A stretch of DNA of 64,000 nt from the NCBI GenBank assembly GCA_016200325.1, contig JACQEZ010000014.1, positions 124,001 through 188,000 on the forward strand, in the 5' to 3' direction. The translations under genes were made by a program, and so were the position numbers. The stretch comes from Candidatus Manganitrophaceae bacterium (GTDB lineage Bacteria; Nitrospirota; Nitrospiria; SBBL01; Manganitrophaceae). The notes below the pieces were generated by a model. The model made no database searches. It was given only the letters and a program-made list of their open reading frames with translations, and was not told where the DNA came from. Positions 1-9,060 of this stretch are shown here, one piece after another. The first letter of the stretch is position 1. Every line of letters begins with the position of its first letter.

Positions 1-1230
1 CTCCTTTATGATTCAAAGCGGGAAGTCCGCCGGGCGGCGGCACAGGGGCTGACGAAAGGCCTTCAAGGGAATGCGCCGCTTCTGACGTTCATCTTCAACC
101 AAATTGTCGCCGATCATGCCATCGACGATCGGCTTCGTCGATTTTCAGATCCAATGGCATCGCGGAACCTTTCGAACGAGATCGATCCCGCTGCAGTGGA
201 TGCACTTCTCGCCTCCTGTGAATCCGAGTATGCTTTGGTGGCGCGCTACTATCGTCTAAAGAAGCGACAGCTGGGGTTGGACACCCTTTATGATTATGAC
301 CGATATGCTCCATTAACCTCGGTTTCCGAGGCGGTTTCTTTTGAGGAGGCCCAAGCGCGCGTTCTCTCTTCATTCAACGATTTCTCCCCGCAGGCGGCGG
401 AGATCGCCTCACGCTTCTTTGAGGGCCATTGGATCGATGCCGCCGTCCGCCCCGGCAAGCGAGGCGGGGCATTCAGTTCGGGGACCGTTCCAAGCGTGCA
501 TCCCTATGTCTTTGTCAATTATCTCGGCACACCCCGCGATGTGATGACCCTGGCGCATGAGTTGGGCCATGGCATCCACCAATGGCTCTCGCGACGGCAG
601 AACTATTTCAACTTTGATACCCCCCTTACCACGGCGGAAACCGCCAGTGTCTTTGCCGAAATGCTTGTTTTTCATCGGCTCCAAAATGAAGAGAAGGATC
701 CGAAAAAACGGCTGGCGCTTTTGATGGAAAAGCTCGAAGAGAGTTTTGCCACCGTCTTTCGGCAGGTTGTCCTCTGTCGCTTTGAGCAAAAGGCGCATGC
801 AGCGAGACGAAGCGAAGGAGAGTTAAGTCCAGACAGAATCAATGCGCTTTGGATGGAAGAGAACCGAGTGATGTTTGGTGATTCAGTCGTTCTGACCGAT
901 GATTACCAATGGTGGTGGAGCTATATTTCCCATTTTATCCACTCTCCGTTTTATACTTATGCCTATGCCTTCGGGCATCTTCTGGTCTTGGCGCTTTATG
1001 AGAAGTATCTGGAGGACAAGCGGTCCTTTGTCCCAAAATATCTGGATCTTCTGTCGGCCGGCGGATCGGATCGCCCCGACCGACTGATTTTGGAAAAGAT
1101 GGGGCTCGACATTACACAGCGCGATTTTTGGCAGGGAGGGCTGCGCTTTCTCAGACGGATGGTGGAAGATGCGGAGCAGCTCGCCGCAGATAGCTCTTCC
1201 GGTCCGGTCGGCCCGGCTCTCAGCAAATGA
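1..1230 (+). CDS. pepF: Oligoendopeptidase F-type M3 metallopeptidase (5' end outside window)
   Basis: This is the C-terminal 409 residues of an M3-family zinc oligopeptidase, which cleaves short peptides in the cytoplasm. The frame is open from base 1, so the start lies upstream; the ATG at 154 is internal because the sequence before it (LTFIFNQIVADHAIDD) is already typical of the family. The zinc motif HELGH is visible in LAHELGHGIHQWL (about base 555), with a downstream glutamate region TTAETASVFAEML that fits the third ligand. Full-length homologues are about 600 residues, so roughly the first third is missing. A sigma-70-like promoter for the next gene begins 22 bases after the stop, so this gene is probably the end of its own unit. 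The family is clear; the peptide substrate is unknown. Confidence 0.93.
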   Translation, partial: LLYDSKREVRRAAAQGLTKGLQGNAPLLTFIFNQIVADHAIDDRLRRFSDPMASRNLSNEIDPAAVDALLASCESEYALVARYYRLKKRQLGLDTLYDYDRYAPLTSVSEAVSFEEAQARVLSSFNDFSPQAAEIASRFFEGHWIDAAVRPGKRGGAFSSGTVPSVHPYVFVNYLGTPRDVMTLAHELGHGIHQWLSRRQNYFNFDTPLTTAETASVFAEMLVFHRLQNEEKDPKKRLALLMEKLEESFATVFRQVVLCRFEQKAHAARRSEGELSPDRINALWMEENRVMFGDSVVLTDDYQWWWSYISHFIHSPFYTYAYAFGHLLVLALYEKYLEDKRSFVPKYLDLLSAGGSDRPDRLILEKMGLDITQRDFWQGGLRFLRRMVEDAEQLAADSSSGPVGPALSK

Positions 1231-1251
1231 CTTTCCAATCCGCTCTATCTT

Positions 1252-1281
1252 TTGGACAACGCTTCGAAACTTTGGTACACT
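1252..1281 (+). promoter_or_regulatory. Predicted sigma-70 promoter of the nucleotide-sugar operon
   Basis: TTGGAC (1252-1257) and TACACT (1276-1281) are separated by 18 bp. The predicted transcription start is near 1288, just before the GGGGAG ribosome-binding site and the ATG at 1303. This supports the 1303 start over the TTG at 1252, which would lie inside the promoter. Confidence 0.5.
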
Positions 1282-1302
1282 CTCCAAAACTGGGGGAGAA
1301 CC

Positions 1303-2589
1303 ATGACAGAGATTAAATTAGAAGATCAAATCAAAATCGCAATCATTGGATTGGGATATGTCGGCCTTCCACTTGCGGTTGAATTCGGAAAAAAATTTAA
1401 CACGGTTGGATTTGATATTCATGCGAAACGCGTTGACTCGCTCCGAAAGGGGCAAGACAGCACACTAGAGGTCTCGGAAGAGGCGCTTCACGCTGCGAAA
1501 AAGCTCACCTACACGACCGACCGCCAAGGAATTAAGGAGTGCAATTTTTTCATCGTCACCGTCCCAACACCGATCGATGCACACAAACGCCCCGATCTCA
1601 CCCCGGTTGTCAAAGCTACCGAGAGTATCGGAGCGGTCTTAAAAAAAGGGGATATCGTCGTCTACGAATCGACGGTTTATCCCGGAGTGACGGAAGAAAT
1701 CTGTGTGCCTATTTTAGAAGAAAAATCCGGTTTAAAATTTAATCACGACTTCTTTGCCGGCTATTCTCCGGAGCGGATTAATCCAGGAGACAAAGAACAT
1801 ACCGTCACGAAGATCCTGAAGGTCGTTTCCGGTTCGACACCAGAGACCTTGAATACGATTGATGCCGTCTACCGATCGATCATCGTCGCCGGCACCCACC
1901 GCGCGGAATCGATCCGGGTCGCCGAGGCGGCGAAGGTGATTGAGAACACGCAGCGGGATGTGAATATTGCCTTGATCAACGAACTGGCGCTTCTCTTCAA
2001 CCGCCTGGGGATCGATACAGAAGCAGTATTGAGGGCCGCCGGCACGAAATGGAATTTTCTCAAATTCTCTCCCGGTCTGGTCGGAGGGCATTGTATCGGT
2101 GTCGATCCCTATTATCTGACCCACAAGGCGCAGGAGGTCGGCTATCATCCGGAGGTGATCTTGGCCGGAAGGCGGATCAACGACGGGATGGGGAGTCATG
2201 TCGCAGGACAGGTTATAAAATTAATGACCAAAAAAGGAATTCCGGTACTCGGAAGCAACATCCTGATCCTCGGCCTCACCTTTAAGGAGAATTGTCCCGA
2301 TATCCGGAATACCCGGGTGGTCGATATCATCCAAGAATTAAAGCAGTACAATGCAGATGTTCATATTTATGACCCCTGGGCCGACGTTCAGGAAGTAGAG
2401 CATGAATATGGCCTCAAAATGGATGAGACCCTCTACGAGAAGTATTATGATGCGATTATCCTGGCGGTCTCTCACCAGCAATTTAGGAAGTGGACGGCCG
2501 ACGATCTCGGCCGATATGCCAAGGAGCGCCGCGTAATCTATGACGTGAAACATATGTGGGATCGGACCTGGGTCGATGGAAGATTATAA
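1303..2589 (+). CDS. tviB: Nucleotide-sugar dehydrogenase, TviB/VipA type
   Basis: The 428-residue product belongs to the UDP-glucose/UDP-N-acetylhexosamine dehydrogenase superfamily, which oxidises the C6 hydroxyl of a UDP-sugar to a carboxylate with two NAD+. The N-terminal Rossmann motif GLGYVGLP is at residues 16-23 and the catalytic cysteine is C264 in [11 protein letters not shown]. The PYYLTHKA signature and overall sequence resemble the TviB/WbpA branch, which acts on UDP-GlcNAc or UDP-GalNAc, more than UDP-glucose dehydrogenases. The start at ATG 1303 is chosen because GGGGAG lies six bases upstream. The next gene, a UDP-sugar epimerase, follows after 12 bases, giving the TviB-TviC-like pair that makes an acidic UDP-sugar for capsule, exopolysaccharide or O-antigen. 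The exact substrate cannot be decided from sequence alone. Confidence 0.93.
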   Translation: MTEIKLEDQIKIAIIGLGYVGLPLAVEFGKKFNTVGFDIHAKRVDSLRKGQDSTLEVSEEALHAAKKLTYTTDRQGIKECNFFIVTVPTPIDAHKRPDLTPVVKATESIGAVLKKGDIVVYESTVYPGVTEEICVPILEEKSGLKFNHDFFAGYSPERINPGDKEHTVTKILKVVSGSTPETLNTIDAVYRSIIVAGTHRAESIRVAEAAKVIENTQRDVNIALINELALLFNRLGIDTEAVLRAAGTKWNFLKFSPGLVGGHCIGVDPYYLTHKAQEVGYHPEVILAGRRINDGMGSHVAGQVIKLMTKKGIPVLGSNILILGLTFKENCPDIRNTRVVDIIQELKQYNADVHIYDPWADVQEVEHEYGLKMDETLYEKYYDAIILAVSHQQFRKWTADDLGRYAKERRVIYDVKHMWDRTWVDGRL

Positions 2590-2601
2590 AGGGGATCGAT
2601 T

Positions 2602-3612
2602 TTGAAGGTTTTGGTCACCGGCGCGGCTGGATTCATCGGATTTCATCTCTCGCAACGGCTTCTTGCTCAGGGACATGCGGTCGTCGGTCTCGACAACCTA
2701 AACGACTATTATGATGTCGGACTGAAACAAGACCGTCTCAAGCAGCTTCAAGGGAATCCGGCGGTTCGGTTTGTGAAGGCCGATTTATCCGACCGACGGG
2801 CGATCAACGACCTGTTCCAAAGCGAGCGATTCGAGCGGGTCTTCCACCTCGCTGCACAGGCGGGGGTCCGGTACTCTCTGACCAACCCACACGTTTATAT
2901 CGAAAGCAACCTGGTGGGATTTCTCCATATTTTAGAAGGTTGCCGGCAGACTCAAGTCCCCCATCTTATTTACGCCTCCTCGAGTTCGGTTTACGGCGCG
3001 AATACGCAGATGCCCTTCTCTGTCCACGACCGGGTCGATCATCCGGTGTCGCTTTATGCCGCCACCAAGAAGTCCAACGAGTTGATGGCCCATACCTATT
3101 CCCATCTTTATCGGATTCCGACGACCGGCCTCCGGTTCTTTACCGTCTATGGCCCCTGGGGACGGCCCGATATGGCGCTTTTCCTCTTTACCCGGGCGAT
3201 CCTCGATGGAAAGCCGATCGAGCTCTACAACTTCGGCCGGATGGAGCGCGATTTTACCTACATCGACGACATTGTCGAAGGGGTGGTCCGTGTCGGCGAG
3301 AAAATTCCAGGCCCCGATCCGAATTGGGACAGCCGAAAGCCCGACCCGGCCACCAGCAACGCCCCCTATCGGATCTTCAATATCGGAAACAATTCCCCCG
3401 TGGCCCTTCTGACCCTCCTCGACACCCTCGAGAAATCGCTCGGCAAAAAAGGGGAGCGGCGGTTGGTGGCCATCCAGCCGGGTGACGTCCCGGCAACCTA
3501 CGCCGATGTCGATGATCTGATGAAAGAGGTCGGTTTTAAGCCGGCGACGCCGATTGAAACAGGGGTCCAACGTTTTGTCGACTGGTATCGCAGTTATTAT
3601 CATCTCTCGTGA
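2602..3612 (+). CDS. NAD-dependent UDP-sugar 4-epimerase (UDP-glucuronate 4-epimerase-like)
   Basis: This 336-residue extended short-chain dehydrogenase carries the NAD motif GAAGFIG (residues 7-13), the catalytic Ser region ASSSSVYG and the YxxxK pair Y152/K156. The phrase [14 protein letters not shown] and the segment [12 protein letters not shown] are typical of the CapI/LspL UDP-glucuronate 4-epimerase group; TviC-like epimerases of UDP-acidic sugars are related. The start is a TTG, 12 bases after the dehydrogenase stop, preceded by AAGGGG. Together the pair would oxidise and then epimerise a UDP-sugar in the cytoplasm to supply a charged building block for a surface polysaccharide. No glycosyltransferase or flippase follows, so the user pathway must be elsewhere. 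Confidence 0.9.
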   Translation: MKVLVTGAAGFIGFHLSQRLLAQGHAVVGLDNLNDYYDVGLKQDRLKQLQGNPAVRFVKADLSDRRAINDLFQSERFERVFHLAAQAGVRYSLTNPHVYIESNLVGFLHILEGCRQTQVPHLIYASSSSVYGANTQMPFSVHDRVDHPVSLYAATKKSNELMAHTYSHLYRIPTTGLRFFTVYGPWGRPDMALFLFTRAILDGKPIELYNFGRMERDFTYIDDIVEGVVRVGEKIPGPDPNWDSRKPDPATSNAPYRIFNIGNNSPVALLTLLDTLEKSLGKKGERRLVAIQPGDVPATYADVDDLMKEVGFKPATPIETGVQRFVDWYRSYYHLS

Positions 3613-3723
3613 TAAGCCTACCGCATTTCTACGTCTGATTTCTTTCAAATCTACTCTCCTTTCCCAATCGCTCCCTTGATCTGAATCGGGTAGGCTTGTC
3701 CCGCTTTAGAGAAAGGGGGATGC

Positions 3724-5148
3724 ATGTTTCAATTTCAACGTAACATCAAATTAATCGGCGCCGCTGGGGTGCTTCTGTTCTGTATGAGCTGTAGCGGAGG
3801 GGGCGGCGCTTCTCCCTCGGGAGCGGTCGGCTCTCCGGTAGACGGAACCCCGGTTTCGGTGGGGGTCGCTCAGATCGATCAGGCCCCTCCCCAAACCTCC
3901 CCGCCTGCCCCTTCCACGCCCGCTGTTTCTCCTGTCCCGATTTCACTGCCGCCCGATCAGCCTGCTGCGGTGGATGGATGGGTTCTCAAGCATAAGGAAA
4001 CATTTGACCAGCCGCTGCCGGCGAATCTCCCCTGGGAGCGCGATTACTACGGACAACCTGAAGACCCGTGGGATGAAGATGGTCCGTTCTTCTTCAAAAA
4101 ATATCAACTCCTGGGACATGATTTTTCTGAAGCGCTCGGAAAATTCCTCTCCTTTCGAAAATCATTTACCTATGGAGAAGGGGGATGGCTGACCTTTGAG
4201 CTCTATGGGCGAGACGCCAATCGAGACGGCATCCTCGATGTGGCGAAAGAGCATGGCGGCGAATTTCTCATCACCGAGATGCTCGATGGAAATCATCTCC
4301 TTCAACTAAACGATCAAGTTCATTACGATGGCGCCGAGGTGCGGAGCACCGAGCCGCTTCCTTCTGAGTATCGGATTCGACTGAAGGTGACGCCGATTTC
4401 TGCCGGCGGGCGCGATAATGACGGCGTCTGGCGGAAAAACGGCTATTCCGACGGGACGGAGACGGCCGATCCCTGGCGCTTTACCGACAGCGCGATCACG
4501 CCGATGGAAGCATGGCGTGAGAATGGTTTTTATTTTCTCACGATCGTGGACACCCGGCCGATGCCGCACAACAACGTCTGGATTCATCACCATCGCAAAG
4601 TGGTGATCGACTCCGACAACAATATTTATCCGGACGGCTCCTGGTCGACGATCTGGACGCCCAAGGGTCGGATCAGCGAGGGGTCTCATCCGGTCTCGAT
4701 GCTCGCCCTCGACGGCAACCGGTTCGGCAGCGTCTGGACCGGGAATCCGTTTCACTGCTTTTATAATGGCGCTTTTCATGCCGACTGCGGGCCGACCGGG
4801 CATACGGCGGCCGACGCCTACCTCAATGGCGAGACCTACACGGTGACGATCGAGCGAAATGCGACACACTATATTTTAGAGGTCTCCGGGCGGTTCCAGT
4901 ATAGCGGACAGACAACGTATCGAGGCGAGATCGATTTTCGAAAGACGCCGATCTGGCACTACAACAACACCGCTCAAGATGCCCCACATGATAAAGACAG
5001 CCAACCGTTGAAAAACATCGGGATCGACTGGCATGCATGGCCGGCCGATTCCGCCTACCCCGATTACTTCATGTTCGGGGATCCTCACATCACCCATTAT
5101 GAGGGGACCGTCCTCTATGACGAGGTCGAACTCTGGGTGAGACCCTAA
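3724..5148 (+). CDS. Secreted lipoprotein with predicted concanavalin A/glucanase-like fold
   Basis: The 474-residue product starts with a lipoprotein signal peptide (LLFCMSC, then SGGGGAS) and a Pro/Ser/Val-rich linker to about residue 80. The remaining 390 residues contain many aromatic residues and a jelly-roll-like pattern (HYDGAEVRS, NNVWIHHHRKVV, ending YDEVELWVRP), which resembles GH16 or polysaccharide-lyase-type concanavalin A folds. I do not see a clear GH16 catalytic ExDxxE motif, so enzymatic activity is uncertain; carbohydrate binding is equally possible. It sits alone between the UDP-sugar pair and ligD, with 111 bases upstream. A role in binding or trimming an envelope or extracellular polysaccharide is inference from fold and location only. 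Confidence 0.6.
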   Translation: MFQFQRNIKLIGAAGVLLFCMSCSGGGGASPSGAVGSPVDGTPVSVGVAQIDQAPPQTSPPAPSTPAVSPVPISLPPDQPAAVDGWVLKHKETFDQPLPANLPWERDYYGQPEDPWDEDGPFFFKKYQLLGHDFSEALGKFLSFRKSFTYGEGGWLTFELYGRDANRDGILDVAKEHGGEFLITEMLDGNHLLQLNDQVHYDGAEVRSTEPLPSEYRIRLKVTPISAGGRDNDGVWRKNGYSDGTETADPWRFTDSAITPMEAWRENGFYFLTIVDTRPMPHNNVWIHHHRKVVIDSDNNIYPDGSWSTIWTPKGRISEGSHPVSMLALDGNRFGSVWTGNPFHCFYNGAFHADCGPTGHTAADAYLNGETYTVTIERNATHYILEVSGRFQYSGQTTYRGEIDFRKTPIWHYNNTAQDAPHDKDSQPLKNIGIDWHAWPADSAYPDYFMFGDPHITHYEGTVLYDEVELWVRP

Positions 5149-5291
5149 CCCCGTTTTAAGGTCCATCTGACCGATCTCTAATGGGCCGGGGCATGTCGCG
5201 CCATGTCCCGGCCCCGCCGTCCGACCTCTTGCCCCACGATCTCTCTTTGGTCTATTCTGGATATAAGGAAGAGAATCAGGAATGGGTATCG

Positions 5292-6842
5292 ATGGGGCTC
5301 AAACGTTATCGAGAAAAGCGAGATTTTAAAAAGACCTCCGAACCGTCCGGTCGGGGGAGGCCGACGGCCGCAGAACGCTTCGTCGTCCAGGAGCATCATG
5401 CGAGCCGTCTTCACTGGGATTTTCGGCTCCAGATCGAGGGGGTACTGAAAAGCTGGTCGGTGCCGAAGGGCCCCTCCCTCGATCCTGCCGCCAAGCGGCT
5501 GGCCGTGGAGGTTGAAGACCACCCGGTCGATTATCTCACCTTCACCGGAGAGATTCCCAAGGGAAGCTACGGCGGCGGGGTCGTTTATCGGTGGGATATC
5601 GGGACCTATGAAATGATCGATGGCGATCCGCTCGAAGCCTGGAAGAAAGGCGCGCTGAAGTTTCGCCTTCATGGCGAGCGTCTTCAAGGGGAGTGGCGAC
5701 TCTTTAAAATGAAAGGGCGGAAGCAGGGGGGAAAGCCGCTCTGGCTCCTTCAGAAAATCGCCGATGAGTTTGCCCGGCCGGGCGACGCAGCGGAGCCGAA
5801 AGGGGCCGAAAAACAGGTCGAAGGAAAGGTCAAACCGATCTCCCGGATCAAGCCGGCTCGAATCAAACGAACCGCCGCTCCGGAAGGGGAGCCGCTTTCG
5901 GTTGAAGCGTTCCTCGGTCTAACGCATCCGACCGGTGACGTCACGGTCGAGATCGACGGCACGCACGTCGCGCTCAGCCACCTCGATCGGATCTATTGGC
6001 CGAAAGAAAAAATCACCAAGTTCGATCTCTTGACCTACTATATTCGGATCTTCCCCTATCTTGGTCCTTTTTTGCAGGACCGTCCTGCGATCCTGCAGCG
6101 CTGGCCGCGGGGGATCGGGGCGCCTAAATTTTTCCAACATGACCTGCAGAGCGCTCCCGAGTATTTACGGACCGCTCGGATGCAAAATGAGGAGGGGAGA
6201 GAGATTGACTATGCCGTCTATACCGGCCTTCCCTCGCTTCTCCATCTGGTCAATCTTGGGACGATTGAGCATCACCCGTGGCATTCGACCCTCGATCGGA
6301 TCGACCGGCCCGACTGGCTCGTCATCGACCTCGACCCGCGGGGCGCTCTTTGGGAGCATGTGTTAAAGGCGGCAGAAGTGACGCGCGAGGTCTTCGCATC
6401 TCGGGGGCTCACCGTCTATCCGAAGACGTCCGGCTCCTCGGGAATCCATATTTATCTCCCCCTGGAGCCAATCTATGAATATGAAGCGGTCGCTGCCTTC
6501 GCTGAGGCGATCGCATGCGAGGTCGCCTCGCGAATACCGGAGATGGCGACGGTCGAGCGAAAACCGGAAGAGCGCAAGGAGGGACAGGTCTACATCGATT
6601 GGCTTCAGAACGCGCGGGGAAAGTCGATGGTCGCTCCCTACAGTGTCCGGGCCAAGCCCGGCGCGACGGTCTCAATGCCGCTCACCTGGAAAGAGATCGG
6701 CCGTGGGGTGGAGATCGCCGATTTCACCATCCGGAACGTGCTGGACCTCGTAAAAAAGAAAAAAGGCCTTTGGGAACGATTTTTCGAGGAGCGTCAGCGG
6801 CTCCCGGGTCCGGGAGAGAAGCGCCGACGCCCGGCCGCATGA
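5292..6842 (+). CDS. ligD: LigD-type NHEJ protein: 3'-phosphoesterase plus polymerase domains, no ligase
   Basis: The 516-residue product has the LigD phosphoesterase domain first (about residues 10-125: HHASRLHWDFRL, then GEIPKGSYGGG) and the primase-like polymerase domain second (about 215-490). The polymerase metal ligands D346 and D348 are in VIDLDPRG, and the KTSGSSGIHIYLPL and WLQNARGKSMVAPYS motifs are present. In bacterial non-homologous end joining these domains trim 3' ends and fill gaps at double-strand breaks. The ATP-dependent ligase domain of classical LigD is absent, so a separate ligase would have to seal the break. No Ku gene is in the window. The start at 5292 matches the usual MxLKRYREKRDFKKT opening and has AGGA ten bases upstream; in-frame ATG codons at 5181 and 5193 are less likely. 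Confidence 0.9.
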   Translation: MGLKRYREKRDFKKTSEPSGRGRPTAAERFVVQEHHASRLHWDFRLQIEGVLKSWSVPKGPSLDPAAKRLAVEVEDHPVDYLTFTGEIPKGSYGGGVVYRWDIGTYEMIDGDPLEAWKKGALKFRLHGERLQGEWRLFKMKGRKQGGKPLWLLQKIADEFARPGDAAEPKGAEKQVEGKVKPISRIKPARIKRTAAPEGEPLSVEAFLGLTHPTGDVTVEIDGTHVALSHLDRIYWPKEKITKFDLLTYYIRIFPYLGPFLQDRPAILQRWPRGIGAPKFFQHDLQSAPEYLRTARMQNEEGREIDYAVYTGLPSLLHLVNLGTIEHHPWHSTLDRIDRPDWLVIDLDPRGALWEHVLKAAEVTREVFASRGLTVYPKTSGSSGIHIYLPLEPIYEYEAVAAFAEAIACEVASRIPEMATVERKPEERKEGQVYIDWLQNARGKSMVAPYSVRAKPGATVSMPLTWKEIGRGVEIADFTIRNVLDLVKKKKGLWERFFEERQRLPGPGEKRRRPAA

Positions 6843-6867
6843 AGCCTTATGGGTAAGGAGTGAAGGG

Positions 6868-7737
6868 ATGGCAGAGGAAGAAAAAAGACAGCAACGTCCC
6901 CCGCAGCGCCAGGAGCGTCAGCCGGGGATTGAAGCAAAGATGACGCCGCCGCCTCAATCGAAAGAGCGCCATTATCGAGGAAGCGGAAAACTGTTGGGAA
7001 AGGCGGCGCTGATCACCGGCGGCGACAGCGGAATCGGACGGGCGGTGGCGATCGCCTTTGCCAAAGAGGGAGCCGATGTCGCCATCGGCTATCTCTCCGA
7101 ACATCAGGATGCGGAGGAGACGCGGCGTTTGATCGAAAAAGAGGGACGCCGCTGCATCACGATCGCGGGGGATATCGGTGAGGAGAGTTTTTGTCGCCAA
7201 ATGGTCGGTCAGACGATCGAGGCTTTTGGGCAACTGGATATCGTTGTGAATAATGCGGCCGAACAGCATCCCCAAGAGGGATTAGAGCAGATCAGCGCCG
7301 AGCAGCTTGAACGGACGTTTCGGACCAATGTTTTTTCTTTTTTTTATGTCACCAAAGCCGCCCTGCCGCATTTGCGGGAGGGGAGCGCCGTCATCAATAC
7401 CGCTTCGGTGACCGCTTACAAGGGAAGCCCCCATCTGCTTGATTATTCCGCGACCAAAGGGGCGATTGTCGCTTTTACCCGTTCTTTGTCGCAGTCGCTC
7501 ATCGAGCGGGGGATTCGTGTTAACGGTGTGGCCCCCGGTCCGATCTGGACGCCGCTGATCCCGGCCGAGGCAAAATCAGCGGAACAGGTTGCCGAGTTTG
7601 GAGGCAATGTTCCGATGGGGCGGGCGGGGGAGCCGGATGAAGTCGCGCCGACCTATGTTTTCCTTGCCTCGGAGGATGCATCCTATTATGCCGGCCAGGT
7701 GCTTCATCCGAATGGAGGGGTTGTCGTAAACGGCTAA
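6868..7737 (+). CDS. SDR-family oxidoreductase, YghA/general-stress-protein-39 type
   Basis: This 289-residue protein is a classical short-chain dehydrogenase with a hydrophilic, Gln/Arg/Pro-rich N-terminal extension of about 45 residues. It shows the cofactor motif ITGGDSGIGRA (TGxxxGIG), VNNAAEQ, the catalytic Ser in NTASVTAYKG, and Tyr/Lys in DYSATKGA. The extension and the sequence around GDSGIG are typical of the YghA/YdaD/GSP39 subgroup, whose members are often stress-induced; the physiological substrate of most is unknown. It begins 25 bases after ligD and is followed after 57 bases by an SRPBCC protein, so ligD and the next three genes could form a stress-related run. Confidence 0.9.
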   Translation: MAEEEKRQQRPPQRQERQPGIEAKMTPPPQSKERHYRGSGKLLGKAALITGGDSGIGRAVAIAFAKEGADVAIGYLSEHQDAEETRRLIEKEGRRCITIAGDIGEESFCRQMVGQTIEAFGQLDIVVNNAAEQHPQEGLEQISAEQLERTFRTNVFSFFYVTKAALPHLREGSAVINTASVTAYKGSPHLLDYSATKGAIVAFTRSLSQSLIERGIRVNGVAPGPIWTPLIPAEAKSAEQVAEFGGNVPMGRAGEPDEVAPTYVFLASEDASYYAGQVLHPNGGVVVNG

Positions 7738-7794
7738 TTTAAATTTTAGAGAAGGACTCATATCGATATTCAACCGTTAACAGGAGGAGATCGC

Positions 7795-8526
7795 ATGTTC
7801 CAGGAACAGAGCAGCAAGATCAATGTTGGAAAAATAGAGCGGTGGCTCTCAGCGATCGGCGGCGGAGGTCTTGTTGTCTATGGCTTAAAGCGCCGCTCCT
7901 GGTCGGGTCTGGCCTTGGCGCTCATTGGCGGTGCGTTGGTACACCGCGGGGTGACAGGGCGCTGTTACGGCTACCAAGCGTTGGGGTTCAACACGGCTCG
8001 GGACGAGGATACGTCCGACCGGTTGGAGGGGGAACCGACAGGGAGCGAGACAGTTAACGAATCGGAGCGACCCAAGCAGGGTGTGGTTGAGGTGGAGCGG
8101 GTCCTCACGATCAGCCAACCGCCGGAAGCGATCTATGCATTCTGGAAGAAGCTCGAGAATCTTCCCCGCATTTTTGACGCCCTCGAAACGATTCGCGAGG
8201 AGAGCGCCGGCCGTTCCTTCTGGGTGGCCGGCTCTGGAAACGGCACCCAATTGGAGTGGGAGGCTCAATTGATCGAAGACCGCCCGAACGAGGCACTTGT
8301 CTGGGGTGCGGGTGAAGAGGGAAGCGCAGAGGTCATTTCGGTCCGATTCGAAGGAGATCCGGCGGGGACGCGCGTTCGTCTTTTTCTCAAATATGATCCG
8401 ACGCACAGTCTCTTGGGTGTGGCGTTTGCGCGAATTTTCGGTAAGGTGCCGGAGCAGGCGCTTGAGAAGAGCCTGAATCAGTTGAAGCAGCTCGTCGAGA
8501 CCGGAGGGGTTTCAGAAGCGGCCTGA
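7795..8526 (+). CDS. DUF2892-like membrane segment plus SRPBCC (polyketide-cyclase-fold) domain
   Basis: The 243-residue product has two parts. Residues 15-60 form a Gly/Leu-rich hydrophobic pair (IGGGGLVVYGLKRRSW, ALALIGGALVHRG) followed by GRCYGYQALG, the DUF2892-like inner-membrane arrangement. From about residue 95 a START/SRPBCC-like domain begins (VERVLTISQPPEAIYAFWKKLENLP), a hydrophobic-ligand-binding helix-grip fold. Proteins with this layout are often found near stress genes, and their ligand is generally unknown. AGGAGG lies eight bases before the ATG. The domain assignments are by pattern; the function is not known. Confidence 0.75.
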   Translation: MFQEQSSKINVGKIERWLSAIGGGGLVVYGLKRRSWSGLALALIGGALVHRGVTGRCYGYQALGFNTARDEDTSDRLEGEPTGSETVNESERPKQGVVEVERVLTISQPPEAIYAFWKKLENLPRIFDALETIREESAGRSFWVAGSGNGTQLEWEAQLIEDRPNEALVWGAGEEGSAEVISVRFEGDPAGTRVRLFLKYDPTHSLLGVAFARIFGKVPEQALEKSLNQLKQLVETGGVSEAA

Positions 8527-8586
8527 TGAGCGAATCTAAAATGTGGGGAGAGAAGAGAGGATGCTAAACCCTTTGGAGGTTTCCCC

Positions 8587-9060
8587 ATGCAACAAAAGAA
8601 GGAGCAATGTGCGCTGGCGGACGAGACATTCGCTGAGAAGAAGGCGGGATTTACCTGTAGAGATCTCTTTCGAAAGTTCTCAAACAAAACGTCGCAGGCG
8701 GTCGGCTCGCCCGCTTCGTTCATTGCCGCCGTTGTCGTCCTCATTTTCTGGGCGGTCTCTGGACCCTACTTTCATTTTTCCGATACATGGCAGCTGATCA
8801 TCAACACCGGGACGACGATTATTACATTTCTCATGGTCTTCGTCATTCAAAACACGCAGAACCGGGATGCACGTGCGATTCATTTAAAGCTCGATGAATT
8901 GATCCGAAGCATCGATGGCGCGCGAAATTGGATGATTGATTTAGAAGAGATGTCGGATGAAGAGATTGAAGTGTTCCGGAAAGAGTTCCAGCGCTTCACC
9001 CGGCAATCGCGCCGAAAAAAGGTCGGAGCGATAGGGGAGCGGATCGGACCGAAATCTTAA
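8587..9060 (+). CDS. Low-affinity iron permease family protein (PF04120-like)
   Basis: This 157-residue membrane protein has two transmembrane segments (FIAAVVVLIFWAVSG and IINTGTTIITFLMVFVIQ) followed by the highly characteristic NTQNRDARAIHLKLDELI motif and an acidic helix (EEMSDEEIEVF). That signature defines the low-affinity iron permease family, named after yeast Fet4. Bacterial members are much shorter than Fet4 and iron transport by them has not been firmly shown, so the name should be read as a family label. The ATG is preceded by GGAGG at 8574. The stop codon overlaps the stop of the convergent GGDEF gene. Confidence 0.85.
   Translation: MQQKKEQCALADETFAEKKAGFTCRDLFRKFSNKTSQAVGSPASFIAAVVVLIFWAVSGPYFHFSDTWQLIINTGTTIITFLMVFVIQNTQNRDARAIHLKLDELIRSIDGARNWMIDLEEMSDEEIEVFRKEFQRFTRQSRRKKVGAIGERIGPKS

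Noticed and set aside
1252-1302. Upstream TTG start for the nucleotide-sugar dehydrogenase
   Set aside because: The 17 extra residues are not family-like and cover the predicted promoter; ATG 1303 has a strong ribosome-binding site.
3614-3697. Inverted repeat AAGCCTACC/GGTAGGCTT after the epimerase gene
   Set aside because: The 9-bp arms are 66 bases apart with no U-tract; it could be chance.
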